A stretch of DNA of 64,000 nt, from assembly GCA_913055605.1 (NCBI GenBank), contig CAJXKJ010000002.1:93421-157420 (forward strand). The letters run 5' to 3'. The notes under the pieces are model-generated. The model searched no databases. It was not told the DNA's origin and saw nothing but the letters and a program-made list of their open reading frames with translations. Positions 1 to 8,059 of this stretch are shown piece by piece. The position numbers and the translations under genes are program-made. The DNA is from an uncultured Euryhalocaulis sp. GTDB lineage: Bacteria > Pseudomonadota > Alphaproteobacteria > Caulobacterales > Maricaulaceae. Position 1 is the stretch's first letter, and each line of letters starts with the position of its first letter.

Positions 1-1396
1 CGGCCGCGTACTCGTTCATTTCCTGGATCGCGTGCGGGTCGCCCGCGCCGCCGAAGGACAGGCCCGCGTTCGGGCGCAGCCGCCGCGGCTCGAAACTGTC
101 CGCCAGGCCGACGATGAAATGCTGTTCCTGCGCGGCGAAATACACCAGGCCCGTGTCGGGATTGAAGGACATGGGCGTCCAGTTATGACCGCCCCCCGGC
201 CCCGGCGTCATCAGATAGGGCGTGTCGCTGGGGAAGGCGTCCGGAACGATGTCCGGCCGCCCGGTCTCCATGTCGATCCCGGTCGCCCAGGTGTTCGGCA
301 CGAAGGTCTCGGCGGAGATCAGCTCCCCCGTCGCCCGGTCCAGCACATAGAAGAAGCCGTTCTTCGGCGCCTGCATGATCACCTGACGCTCTTCGCCCGC
401 GATCTCCAGATCGGCCAGGATGAAGGGCGCGGTGGCGGTGTAGTCCCAGGTCTCGTGCGGCGCGGTCTGGTAGTGCCAGGCGTATTCGCCGGTGTCGGCG
501 TCGACCGCCACGATCGAGGCCAGGAACAGATTGTCCCCCTTGCCCTCGCTGCGATATTCCCAGGCCAGCGGCGATCCGTTGCCGGTGCCGATATAGACGA
601 GGTTCAGCTCCGGGTCGTAGGCCAGCCCGTCCCAGGCCGTGCCGCCTCCGCCCAGCGTCCACCATTCGCCGGACCAGGTCTCCGCCGCCATCTCCATCGC
701 GGCGTTCTCGAACCCCTCCGCCGGATTGCCGGGCACGGTATAGAACCGCCACAGGAATTCGCCGGTCTCCGCGTCATAGGCGCCGACATAGCCGCGCACG
801 CCCAGATCCGCCCCGCCGTTGCCGATCACCACCTTGCCGTCGAACACGCGCGGCGCCCCGGTGATGGAATAGGGCCAGTCCATATTGTCGAAGGTCTGGG
901 TCTCCCACACCGGCTCGCCGGTCGCGGCGTCCAGCGCGATCAGCCGCCCGTCCAGCGTGGCGATAATGATCTTGCCGTTCCAGGCCGCCAGCCCCCGGCT
1001 GACCGGCTCGCAACAGGCATAGCGGCCCCATTCCCGCGCCACTTCGGGATCGTATTTCCACAACAGCTCGCCCGTCGCCCCGTCGAAGGCGTAGGTGACG
1101 TTCCAGGCGCTGGGCAGGTACAGCACGCCATCAATGGCCAGGGGCGTGGCCTCCACGCCCCGGAACGTCTCCAGATCGTGGAACCAGGCCAGGCCCAGCT
1201 CGCCGACATTCTCGTCGTCGATGCCGTCCAGCGGGGAATAATAGGTCTCGTCATAGGTCCGGCCGACGGTCAGCCAGTCGCCCGGCGTCTGGTCCGCCGC
1301 GGCGATCCGCGCGGAATCCACGTCCGCCGGCTGGGCCAGCGCCGCCCCGGCGCACGCCAGGCTCGCGGCCAGCGCCGCTGCAATCCGGGTGTTCAT
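1..1396 (-). CDS. PQQ-dependent alcohol dehydrogenase, 5' part (runs off left edge)
   Basis: Only the first 465 codons are in the window; the gene reads leftwards and continues past base 1. The first 21 residues form a Sec signal peptide ending near ALA-Q, so the enzyme is periplasmic. The mature part is an eight-bladed quinoprotein propeller: repeated segments such as AFDGATGELLWKYDP and ALDAATGEPVWETQTFDN mark the blades. The adjacent cysteines 128-129 (RYACCEPV) match the vicinal disulfide that sits over PQQ in methanol/ethanol dehydrogenases. The family oxidises alcohols or aldehydes and passes electrons to cytochrome c or quinone. The ATG at 1396 is preceded by GGGGGAGG. The cytochrome c domain and the metal-binding Asp region lie outside the window, so substrate and electron acceptor cannot be read. 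Family certain; substrate unknown. Confidence 0.9.
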   Translation of the reverse strand, partial: MNTRIAAALAASLACAGAALAQPADVDSARIAAADQTPGDWLTVGRTYDETYYSPLDGIDDENVGELGLAWFHDLETFRGVEATPLAIDGVLYLPSAWNVTYAFDGATGELLWKYDPEVAREWGRYACCEPVSRGLAAWNGKIIIATLDGRLIALDAATGEPVWETQTFDNMDWPYSITGAPRVFDGKVVIGNGGADLGVRGYVGAYDAETGEFLWRFYTVPGNPAEGFENAAMEMAAETWSGEWWTLGGGGTAWDGLAYDPELNLVYIGTGNGSPLAWEYRSEGKGDNLFLASIVAVDADTGEYAWHYQTAPHETWDYTATAPFILADLEIAGEERQVIMQAPKNGFFYVLDRATGELISAETFVPNTWATGIDMETGRPDIVPDAFPSDTPYLMTPGPGGGHNWTPMSFNPDTGLVYFAAQEQHFIVGLADSFEPRRLRPNAGLSFGGAGDPHAIQEMNEYAA

Positions 1397-1554
1397 GTCC
1401 TCCCCCACTTTCAGTCCAGTGGCTGTATTGCCTGACGAAATACGCCATCGGCCGGGTTTTCTCCAACCCCGCCGCGATCTTTCACCGGCAGCGGCCGCCA
1501 TTGATGCCGGACGGCGGCGGGACTATGGAATCAAAGGCAAGCAGGCGACGTTAC

Positions 1555-2841
1555 ATGACCGTTACTGAATCCGATCCCGATCCGGCCCTCGCCGCCGCCA
1601 CGGCGCGCGAGATCGACCGGGTGCGCCGCGAGGGCGGGCTGGGCGAATCCGGCCGCCTGCGGGAGCTGTTCGACTTCCTTGTCGAACGGTCCGGGGATCC
1701 CTTGCCGCCAAAGGAAGTGGAGATCGCGGTCGCCGTCTTCGGCAAGCCGGAAACCGACACGCTGAAGGACGATCCGGTCGCCCGCGTCTATGTCCACCGG
1801 CTGCGCAAGCGGCTGGACGAATTCTACCGACGGGAAGGCGCGCCGGACGGCGTGCGCCTGGACGTGCCGAAGGGCCAGTACCGCGTCGTGGGCCAGCGCG
1901 TGGGCGGGGACGCGCCCGCCGCCTCCGCCGGGTCCGGCCCGGATTTCGGCCGCCTGCGCCCCGGCGCATGGCGCCTGCTGGCCGCCGGGGCGGCGGCGCT
2001 GGTGCTGCTCAATATCGCGGCCTGGGCCGTTCTGGGCGGCCGGGACGCGGAGCCCGTGTCCGCGCATCCGATCTGGGCGCCGATGGCCAATACCGGCCGG
2101 CCGCTCGTGATCGTCGCCGGCGACTATTACATGTTCGGCGATTACGGGGATTCCCCATTCCTGCGCCGCCTGGTCCGCGACTTCACCATCAATTCGCGCG
2201 AGGAGCTTCTGCGCCGCCGGATGGAGAATGCGGAGGACTATGACCGCTATACCGACGTCAATCTGCAATACCTGCCGGTCTCGGTCGCCTATGCGATGGC
2301 GCGGATCATGCCCGGCGCGCCGGACAAGCCGACCCGCACGGTTCTGGCCTCCGACCTGACGCCGGAAATGCTGCGCGATTACGACGTGCTCTATATCGGC
2401 CTGCTGTCCGGCCTCGGCATGCTGCGCGACCCGGTCTTCGCCCGCTCCCGCTTCGCGGTCGGCGATTCCTATGACGAGATGGTCGATACGGAGACCGACA
2501 CCGCCTATTTCAGCGAGGGCTTCGCCACGGACTCCTATGACGGGATGTACCGGGACTACGGCTTCTTCTCCAGTTTCGACGGCCCGGCCGGCAACCGCAT
2601 CGTGGTGATCGCCGGCGCCCGCGACGCCGGCGTCAGCGGCGTGGCGGAGCGGCTGTCCAGCCCGGCGGCCTACGCCGCGCTCCAGGACGCGGCGGGCGAT
2701 TCCGGCGCCTTCGAGGCCCTGTACGAGGTCGAGGGCCAGCAGAATGTCAGCCTGGACGCCCGGCTGCTGGCCGCCGCGCCGGTGGACAGCGGCGCCATCT
2801 GGGCGTTCGACGGCCCGGCCCGCGAATTCCCGGCGGAATAA
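1555..2841 (+). CDS. membrane-anchored protein with N-terminal winged-helix-like domain
   Basis: About 428 residues. Residues 15-112 resemble the winged-helix-like domain seen at the N-terminus of many acidobacterial and proteobacterial regulators: LRELFDFLVER, a KEVEIAVAVFGKP segment, VARVYVHRLRKRLDEFYR and VRLDVPKGQYR. One hydrophobic helix follows (about 139-161). The remaining ~265 residues would be periplasmic and resemble no family I know. The layout, cytoplasmic DNA-binding-like domain, one membrane helix and outer sensor, recalls ToxR/CadC one-component regulators, but that is inference. Start is uncertain: 1501 (TTG), 1504 and 1525 are in frame; 1555 is chosen because the conserved domain begins just after it. 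It lies directly upstream of the pilin operon on the same strand and could regulate it. Function unassigned. Confidence 0.75.
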   Translation: MTVTESDPDPALAAATAREIDRVRREGGLGESGRLRELFDFLVERSGDPLPPKEVEIAVAVFGKPETDTLKDDPVARVYVHRLRKRLDEFYRREGAPDGVRLDVPKGQYRVVGQRVGGDAPAASAGSGPDFGRLRPGAWRLLAAGAAALVLLNIAAWAVLGGRDAEPVSAHPIWAPMANTGRPLVIVAGDYYMFGDYGDSPFLRRLVRDFTINSREELLRRRMENAEDYDRYTDVNLQYLPVSVAYAMARIMPGAPDKPTRTVLASDLTPEMLRDYDVLYIGLLSGLGMLRDPVFARSRFAVGDSYDEMVDTETDTAYFSEGFATDSYDGMYRDYGFFSSFDGPAGNRIVVIAGARDAGVSGVAERLSSPAAYAALQDAAGDSGAFEALYEVEGQQNVSLDARLLAAAPVDSGAIWAFDGPAREFPAE

Positions 2842-2869
2842 GGCGCCGCGGCCGTCATGGCTAACGGGG

Positions 2870-2899
2870 CGTAAATGCCCGGAATTGCTGGCATTTACG
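2870..2899. promoter_or_regulatory. 10-bp perfect inverted repeat upstream of the minor pilin operon
   Basis: CGTAAATGCC is followed after a 10-base spacer by its exact reverse complement GGCATTTACG. It ends about 60 bases before the first pilin start. No T-tract follows, so a dyad operator is more likely than a terminator. Binding protein unknown; the membrane wHTH protein just upstream is one candidate. Confidence 0.5.
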
Positions 2900-2959
2900 T
2901 GATTTCAATGCCTTCCAACCCATAAAGACGCTCAAACAAAAGCGTTCGGGTGGATGGAT

Positions 2960-3592
2960 ATGAGCAGGCGGCAGCGGGGCTTTACCCTCGTGGAGCTGAT
3001 GATCGTCGTCACGATCATCGGCATCCTGTCGGCGATCGCGGCGCCGATGTTCCTGGGCTATCTGCGCGAGGCCCATCTGAACGAGGCGCGCCCCTATCTT
3101 CTCGAAATCGCGACCAAGCAGCGCGCCTATAAATACCGCAACGGCGCCTATTGCTGCGACGGCGAAAGCGGGCTGGACGAGTCCGATTACGCGCCCGAAC
3201 TGGGCGTCGACCTGAACGAGGTCGGCAATTTCTGTTTCGCCGTGATCTGCCGCGATTCCTCGCTCTGCGAAAACCCGACATCGACCAGCTTCATCGCCGC
3301 CTCGGAATCCGGAGACCCGACTGTGGAGTTCGAGGTCTGGGCCATCCTGCGGGACACCGCGACGGCCAGCGTTTCCGGTCCGAACAACGCCACCTGCCGG
3401 ATGGACAGCGACAAGCAGGACCCGACCGGCTGGGTCGCCGCCGCCAATTCCGGACAGGCCGGGCGTCAGGGCCGCGCCATCGTCTACCGCTATCCCGCCC
3501 CGCCCAACGGCCGGGACGCGGTGAACGGCGCCGACGGCGTGCGCATGAACTGGGTGGAGGGCGTCAGTGTCGCGCACGCCCTCACCCCGTAA
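2960..3592 (+). CDS. type IV pilin-like protein (first minor pilin)
   Basis: A class III signal peptide opens the protein: RRQRG, then FTLVELMIVVTIIGILSAIA, with the cleavable glycine, N-methylated phenylalanine and Glu at +5. PilD (5919-6743) would cleave it at the inner membrane before assembly into the pilus. The ~190-residue globular part has many cysteines (CC near residue 61, C..C in the FCFAVICRDSSLC stretch), suggesting two or more disulfides. The start at 2960 has GGGTGG six bases upstream; an ATG two codons earlier is also possible. It heads a four-gene run of prepilins whose members overlap one another (GTG at 3567, GTGA at 4262, ATGA at 4858), so these are co-translated minor pilins. 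It is longer than the pilin at 20715, which I take to be the major subunit. Confidence 0.85.
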   Translation: MSRRQRGFTLVELMIVVTIIGILSAIAAPMFLGYLREAHLNEARPYLLEIATKQRAYKYRNGAYCCDGESGLDESDYAPELGVDLNEVGNFCFAVICRDSSLCENPTSTSFIAASESGDPTVEFEVWAILRDTATASVSGPNNATCRMDSDKQDPTGWVAAANSGQAGRQGRAIVYRYPAPPNGRDAVNGADGVRMNWVEGVSVAHALTP

Positions 3593-4265
3593 GACGCGCG
3601 CCCGGCGGGCGCAGCGCGGTTTCACCCTTGTCGAGGTGATGGCGGCGGGCGTGATCCTGTCGATCTTCGTGCTGGGCGTCAGCGGCCTGTGGCGCGCCTC
3701 GACCAACCAGGTCTCCGACCTGATGGTCCGCCAGAAGGCCGTCTTCGCCCTGAACGCGGAGATGGAGCGCCTGACCGCGCTCTACAGCTACACGACGTTC
3801 GGCGTGAACGGCCCGGTCAGCACGACCAATTATTCCGGCGGCCTGCTGCCGACCCACCGCCTGATCTATCCGCTCGACATGGACGATTACATGGACGGGG
3901 ACGACGACAACGATTTCGTCACCAGCTCCTTCTCGTCGTTCCGCGACGATTCCGAATTCCTCGTCTATGTCGACCGCAGCTACTGGACCTACAACAACCG
4001 CGCCTATGTCTGGCTCGACCGCGACAGGAACGTCGCCGCGCGCCTGTCCTGGATCACCAATGACATCAATGTCGTGTTCTGCATCGGGGCGGACAATTGC
4101 TCCTGCCACGATTTCGACGGCTCCAGCAGTCCGCTGTTCAAGGATTATTGCCGCTATCTGACCCTGTATCTGGAATATCCGTACCGCTCGGATTCCGACG
4201 GCGACATGACCGCCGGCCCGGGTCTGCAGTCGCTCTCGCTCAAGACCATCGTGGGCCGCCTGTGA
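3567..4265 (+). CDS. PilV-like minor prepilin
   Basis: Starts with GTG inside the end of the preceding pilin gene (26-base overlap). After a basic leader, RRAQRG is followed by FTLVEVMAAGVILSIFVLGV, a standard prepilin cleavage site with Glu+5. The hydrophobic helix with an internal Gly/Ser pattern is typical of the PilV/GspI class. The rest (about 200 residues) is rich in Asp/Tyr and has a cluster of cysteines near the C-terminus (CIGADNCSCHDF). Minor pilins of this type form the priming complex at the pilus tip. Assignment to PilV rests on operon position and leader; the globular domain is not one I recognise. Final codons overlap the next gene by 4 bases. Confidence 0.75.
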   Translation: MSRTPSPRKTRARRAQRGFTLVEVMAAGVILSIFVLGVSGLWRASTNQVSDLMVRQKAVFALNAEMERLTALYSYTTFGVNGPVSTTNYSGGLLPTHRLIYPLDMDDYMDGDDDNDFVTSSFSSFRDDSEFLVYVDRSYWTYNNRAYVWLDRDRNVAARLSWITNDINVVFCIGADNCSCHDFDGSSSPLFKDYCRYLTLYLEYPYRSDSDGDMTAGPGLQSLSLKTIVGRL

Positions 4266-4861
4266 GCCGCCGCGCCGCCCCCCGCGCCCAGCGCGGCTTT
4301 ACGCTGTTCGAGCTGATGGCCGCTGTGACGATCAGCGCCGCGGTGCTGGCCCCCGCGATGGCGCTAATGTTCGCGGCCATGGAATGGTCGACCCAGTCCG
4401 CCAGCCAGATCCGGCTGAACCAGCAGGCGCGCCTGATGCAGAGCGCGCTGATGGACGGCATGGCCACCACCTCCTCCGGCAAGGACGGCGTCAATTACGC
4501 CTACGGCCTGCGCGGCCGCGAAGAGGCGCCCAGCGGCAAGTGGAGCAACGGCTACACGCTGCGCTATCGCAGCAACAATATCTGGGTCGAGGGCGACACG
4601 TTCACGACCATGACCGTGTCCTGCACCGATGTCGCCGATCCGCTGCCGGCCTGCTCCGGCCCCGGCGTCCAGCAGGTCGACGGCTATCTGGCGCTGGAGC
4701 CCGAGGTGGAGGACGACGAGCGCAGCGTCGACGACCGCACGGTGGAGGTCACCCTCACCATCGTCGACCCGTTCGAGGCCCAGCGCCTGGAGAACCCGCG
4801 CGAGGTCACGGAGACCTATCGCCTGATCGCCACCATGATGCGCGACGAGAACGATCCATGA
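4262..4861 (+). CDS. PilW/GspJ-like minor prepilin
   Basis: GTG start at 4262 overlaps the preceding stop (GTGA). The leader RRAAPRAQRG is followed by FTLFELMAAVTISAAVLAPA, with cleavage after Gly and Glu+5. At about 199 residues with predicted beta-rich content after the helix, it fits the PilW/GspJ class of pseudopilins. Three cysteines appear in the second half. It sits between a PilV-like and a PilX-like gene, the usual order of a minor pilin priming set. A longer upstream reading frame exists but would remove the prepilin leader from the N-terminus, so the GTG is preferred. Specific family is an inference from order and leader. Confidence 0.75.
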   Translation: MSRRAAPRAQRGFTLFELMAAVTISAAVLAPAMALMFAAMEWSTQSASQIRLNQQARLMQSALMDGMATTSSGKDGVNYAYGLRGREEAPSGKWSNGYTLRYRSNNIWVEGDTFTTMTVSCTDVADPLPACSGPGVQQVDGYLALEPEVEDDERSVDDRTVEVTLTIVDPFEAQRLENPREVTETYRLIATMMRDENDP

Positions 4862-5463
4862 GCCGGCAATCCGAACGCGGCAACGTGATCGCGGCGGTGA
4901 CGGTGATCGGCGCCGCCAGCACGCTGGCTTTGTCCGCCCTGATGAACAATTCGGTGGGGATCGAGGCCCGCGCCATCGAACAGAATCTGGCCGAGACCCG
5001 CGCCTATTGGGCGTCGATGGGCCATTTCCGCTACGCCATGGCCCGCACGCGCTACAGCGCGGCCTGCGGCCAGTGGTGGGGATGCGTGGAAAGCGAAACC
5101 GCGACCGACGCGATGAAGGCCGCGACGCTGAATTCCTATCTGGGCGAAATCTCGTCCCTGCGGACCTTCACCTATCCGGAGGAGGACAGCGACTATTTCC
5201 TGCGCCTGACCTTCACCGCCGCGCCGGACGAGGACCCCTCGCGCAAGGATTATAGCGGCTGGCTGAAAATCCGCAGCGCGCTGAACGGCGCGCAGGGCGA
5301 CGTGCCGGTGCTGAACGATCTGGGCGACTCCATCCCCATGTACGAAATCCGCTTCTGCCTGGGCGAGGATCCGGGCGACGAGTGCGAAAAGATCAACAAG
5401 GACAATGGCGGGCGCTTCAAAAAAGGCGTCCAGGTGAACCGGTTCAGCCGCCTGCCGGGATAG
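4858..5463 (+). CDS. PilX/GspK-like minor prepilin lacking Glu5
   Basis: ATG at 4858 overlaps the previous stop (ATGA). The N-terminus SRQSERG followed by NVIAAVTVIGAASTLALSAL is a prepilin-type leader, but the mature protein would begin with Asn and has Ala, not Glu, at position 5. Loss of Glu5 is characteristic of GspK and some PilX proteins that cap the tip of the pseudopilus. The ~200-residue protein has four cysteines in two pairs (C..WWGC and FCLGEDPGDEC), probably disulfides. It is the last gene of the four-gene minor pilin set; a 25-bp inverted repeat follows. Confidence 0.7.
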   Translation: MSRQSERGNVIAAVTVIGAASTLALSALMNNSVGIEARAIEQNLAETRAYWASMGHFRYAMARTRYSAACGQWWGCVESETATDAMKAATLNSYLGEISSLRTFTYPEEDSDYFLRLTFTAAPDEDPSRKDYSGWLKIRSALNGAQGDVPVLNDLGDSIPMYEIRFCLGEDPGDECEKINKDNGGRFKKGVQVNRFSRLPG

Positions 5464-5477
5464 GGCGGGTTCACCCT

Positions 5478-5502
5478 GCCGATTAAGCCGGTCTTAAGCG
5501 GC
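5478..5502. repeat. 25-bp imperfect inverted repeat after the minor pilin operon
   Basis: GCCGATTAAG and CTTAAGCGGC flank a 5-base spacer and pair at 9 of 10 positions. It begins 15 bases after the last pilin stop. There is no following T-tract, so it may be an RNA hairpin that protects the 3' end or an operator for the PilZ-pilD pair. Confidence 0.4.
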
Positions 5503-5562
5503 GCGGACCAATCTGGCGCGCGCGGCCCCTGTGCCGGCCGCAGGAGGACCCCGGTCACGCCC

Positions 5563-5922
5563 ATGACGCCGGAAACCGCCACGCCCGAAGGGGCCGAACA
5601 GCGCCGCGAACGCCGCTACAAGGTCGATCTGTGGGGGGAAATCCGCTTCGAGGACGGAGCGATCCCCGTCCGGATCGGCGATCTGTCGGCCTCCGGCGCC
5701 TTTCTCTATATGGAAAATCCGCCCCCGCGCGGCTGCGTCGTCACCCTGCACATCCAGGACTACGGCGATATCGAGGTGGAGATCATGCACGCCTCGGATT
5801 CCTATTGCGGCGTGGCGATGAAGAATCCGGCGGCCCATCGCGGCCCGCTGCTGGAATGGCTGCGCCAGGAAGTGCTGGTCGACGCCGAAACCGGATGGGC
5901 GGCCCAGGCCGGACCCCGGTGA
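5563..5922 (+). CDS. PilZ-domain c-di-GMP-binding protein
   Basis: A 119-residue single-domain PilZ protein. The first c-di-GMP motif RRERR lies at residues 14-18 (RxxxR) and the second, D40-x-S42-x-x-G45, in IGDLSASGAFL; both are intact, so ligand binding is expected. PilZ proteins transmit c-di-GMP level to pili, flagella or polysaccharide export. It is co-transcribed with the prepilin peptidase (GTGA overlap at its stop). The best Shine-Dalgarno-like AGGAGG at 5542-5547 is 15 bases from the ATG, longer than usual. Together with the EAL protein at 13504 it implies c-di-GMP control of this pilus. Confidence 0.88.
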   Translation: MTPETATPEGAEQRRERRYKVDLWGEIRFEDGAIPVRIGDLSASGAFLYMENPPPRGCVVTLHIQDYGDIEVEIMHASDSYCGVAMKNPAAHRGPLLEWLRQEVLVDAETGWAAQAGPR

Positions 5923-6743
5923 GCGAAGCGGCGCTTCTGACGGCGATCGTCCTGACATTCGCGGGCCTGACGGGCCTCGCGATCGGCAGTTTCCTGAACG
6001 TCCTGATCGCGCGCACCCCGCGCCTGATCGACGCCGCCGATGGCGGCGGCCCCGCCTATGTCCTGCGCGGCCTTGCCTGGCCGCCTTCGCAATGCGGCCA
6101 TTGCGGCCAGCGCCTGTCCTGGCGCGACAATATCCCCGCCGCCTCCTGGCTGATCCTGCGCGGCCGCTGCCGCAACTGCGGGACCGCCTATGGCGCGCGC
6201 TATCTGTTTGTCGAACTGGCCGGGGCGGCCATCGCAATCACCGCCGCCGCCGCCTTCGGCCCGACCGGCCAGGCCGTGCTGATCGCTTTGTTCGGCATGG
6301 GGCTGCTGGCCCTGATCCTGATCGATCTGGAAGAACAATTGCTGCCGGACGTGATCGTCGCCCCGCTGCTGGCCCTCGGCCTTTTGTGGCAGGCGCTTTA
6401 TGGCGCGGGTCTGGTCGACGGCCTGCTCGGCGCGGCGGCGGCCTTCGCCGTGCTGTGGGCGATCCGCGCGGCCTATAAGCTCTATGCGGGCGTCGAGGGG
6501 ATGGGGTTCGGCGATCTGAAATTCGCCGCCATGCTGGGCGCCTGGACCGGCCTCGCCGCGATCCCGGCGGCGCTGTTCATCGCCTTCGCCGCCGGCGCGG
6601 TGGTCAGCCTGACTTTGATGGTGCTTGGAAAGATGCGGCGCGATACGCCCGCCCCGTTCGGTCCGTTCCTGGCCGCTGGCGCGCTCGCCGTCCTGGCCGT
6701 TCCGGCCCTGCCCGCCGCGCTCGCGCGCCTCTCGGGCTTCTAG
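5919..6743 (+). CDS. pilD: prepilin peptidase / N-methyltransferase
   Basis: About 274 residues, polytopic inner-membrane aspartic protease that cleaves prepilin leaders and methylates the new N-terminal residue. The cytoplasmic zinc-type loop has two CxxC pairs (C59-x-x-C62 and C84-x-x-C87), as in bifunctional PilD/GspO. The catalytic aspartates sit in the ALILIDLEEQLLPD segment and in GMGFGDLK. Around eight hydrophobic helices are visible. The GTG start at 5919 overlaps the PilZ stop; a longer in-frame ORF upstream would run through the PilZ gene and is rejected. It serves the five prepilins of this island. It ends 8 bases before the convergent gene at 6751. Confidence 0.92.
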   Translation: MSEAALLTAIVLTFAGLTGLAIGSFLNVLIARTPRLIDAADGGGPAYVLRGLAWPPSQCGHCGQRLSWRDNIPAASWLILRGRCRNCGTAYGARYLFVELAGAAIAITAAAAFGPTGQAVLIALFGMGLLALILIDLEEQLLPDVIVAPLLALGLLWQALYGAGLVDGLLGAAAAFAVLWAIRAAYKLYAGVEGMGFGDLKFAAMLGAWTGLAAIPAALFIAFAAGAVVSLTLMVLGKMRRDTPAPFGPFLAAGALAVLAVPALPAALARLSGF

Positions 6744-6750
6744 GCGGCGT

Positions 6751-7614
6751 CTAGTCCAGCGCGGCGGAGCGGCGCGGACCGTCCTCCAGCGGCGGCAGCG
6801 GAAAGACCTCCACCGGAATCGGCAGCAGCAGGCCCGACCACAACAGGCCGTCCTCCTCTCCGATTCCCGCCGTGTCGCGCAGATGGATCCCGTCCTCCGG
6901 CGCGGCTTCGGACACCACAACCGGCGCGGCGGGCGCGGGCGACGGCGCCAGGTCGTAATGCATCAGCACGCGCGACTGCGCGGCCATCGCCCCGTATTTA
7001 TATTCCATGCGCACGTAATTCCGCGCCTCGGGGCTGTACCACCAGCGTTCGAAACCGGTCCAGTTGGAGTCCAGGCTGCGCGTGCGCCAGACGATGACCC
7101 AGCAATCGAACGTGCCCGCCGGCACGGTGATCTGGTCCCGCCCCTCCACCGACCAGGACGTGGCGTGCACCACCGTCTCGCCGTTCTTCAGATATTCGCG
7201 CTGGAAGGTCAGCGGCCGCTCCAGGCTCAGCTCCGTCCCCTCATAGGGGGAGATGGTGCGGTAGATCGACTGGCGGATGCCGTCCGGCCCCACCGAATCC
7301 TGCCGCAGGAACCCGAAGCGGGAGAACCACTGCCCCGGCGCGTCCAGCCGCTCGAACACGGTCAGCAGCCCGTTCGTCGACGACACGCGGATATTATAGC
7401 CGTCGCTGTAGCGCCACTCGGAGCCCTCGCGCCATTGCGGCGCGGGCAGCACTTCCAGAGACGGTTCGGCCGCCGCCTGCGGCGTGATCGTGATGACCGG
7501 GAATTCCGTTTCCTGCGCCAGCGCCCCGGCCGCCGACAGGACCAGCACGGCGCCCGCCAGCAATCCGGTCCGCAGGCTGCGAGGCTTTCGGCTCTGGCGT
7601 GTGGTGCGGGTCAT
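6751..7614 (-). CDS. exported protein of unknown function, pilus operon distal gene
   Basis: A 287-residue protein with an N-terminal Sec signal peptide (basic MTRTTRQSRKPRSLR, then a hydrophobic stretch ending ALA-QE). The mature part is Trp/Tyr-rich and beta-like, including WREGSEWRYSDGYNIRVSS and VPAGTFDCWVIVWRTRS. The VPAGTFxC pattern is common in periplasmic beta-sheet lipid/adduct-binding-like proteins (DUF3108-type), but I cannot assign a family with confidence. It is the last gene of the minus-strand pilus operon, 12 bases after its neighbour, so it probably works at the cell envelope with the pilus. Convergent with pilD. Confidence 0.7.
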   Translation of the reverse strand: MTRTTRQSRKPRSLRTGLLAGAVLVLSAAGALAQETEFPVITITPQAAAEPSLEVLPAPQWREGSEWRYSDGYNIRVSSTNGLLTVFERLDAPGQWFSRFGFLRQDSVGPDGIRQSIYRTISPYEGTELSLERPLTFQREYLKNGETVVHATSWSVEGRDQITVPAGTFDCWVIVWRTRSLDSNWTGFERWWYSPEARNYVRMEYKYGAMAAQSRVLMHYDLAPSPAPAAPVVVSEAAPEDGIHLRDTAGIGEEDGLLWSGLLLPIPVEVFPLPPLEDGPRRSAALD

Positions 7615-7626
7615 CGTCGGCTCGTC

Positions 7627-8055
7627 CTATCGCCCTTCCGGCTGCCAGCCGGCGGCCAGAATCTCGCCGCCGGGCGCGATTTCGGCGACATAGAATTGCG
7701 GCGCGGCGTCCAGATCCTGCACCGATTCCGGGCGCGGCGCGGCGCGCACGCGCAGATTGCCGGAGGGCAGCGGCTCGGCCTCGAACACATAGTCGCCGAT
7801 CGGAAAGCCCCGCCAGGGCAGGTCCAGATAATTCCGGTCCTGCTCGATATCGGCCGGGGCGATCGGCGCGAACGCGCCGCTTTCCGCATGCACGGCCGCC
7901 TCGCGTTCCACGATCTGGCGCACCGCCTCCTCCACCCGTCCCTGCCGCTCGGCCTGCTCGGCCCTGTCGCCCGCCGGCATCACGAAGGCCGCGACGGCCA
8001 GGCCCGCCGCCAGGATCAGGGCTGCGGCCGCGGCTGCCAGAACGACCCGGCCCAT
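7627..8055 (-). CDS. small single-pass membrane protein in pilus operon
   Basis: About 142 residues from the ATG at 8055, which lies 4 bases after the secretin stop; an ATG at 8088 overlapping the secretin is possible. An N-terminal hydrophobic helix (VVLAAAAAALILAAGLAVAA) anchors it, followed by a helical EQAERQGRVEEAVRQIVERE segment and a small beta domain. The layout of a short helix plus small domain is reminiscent of pilin-like or TadE-like proteins, but there is no prepilin cleavage motif. Position between the secretin and another exported protein suggests a pilus accessory role such as secretin assembly. Not recognised. Confidence 0.65.
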   Translation of the reverse strand: MGRVVLAAAAAALILAAGLAVAAFVMPAGDRAEQAERQGRVEEAVRQIVEREAAVHAESGAFAPIAPADIEQDRNYLDLPWRGFPIGDYVFEAEPLPSGNLRVRAAPRPESVQDLDAAPQFYVAEIAPGGEILAAGWQPEGR

Positions 8056-8059
8056 CGCG

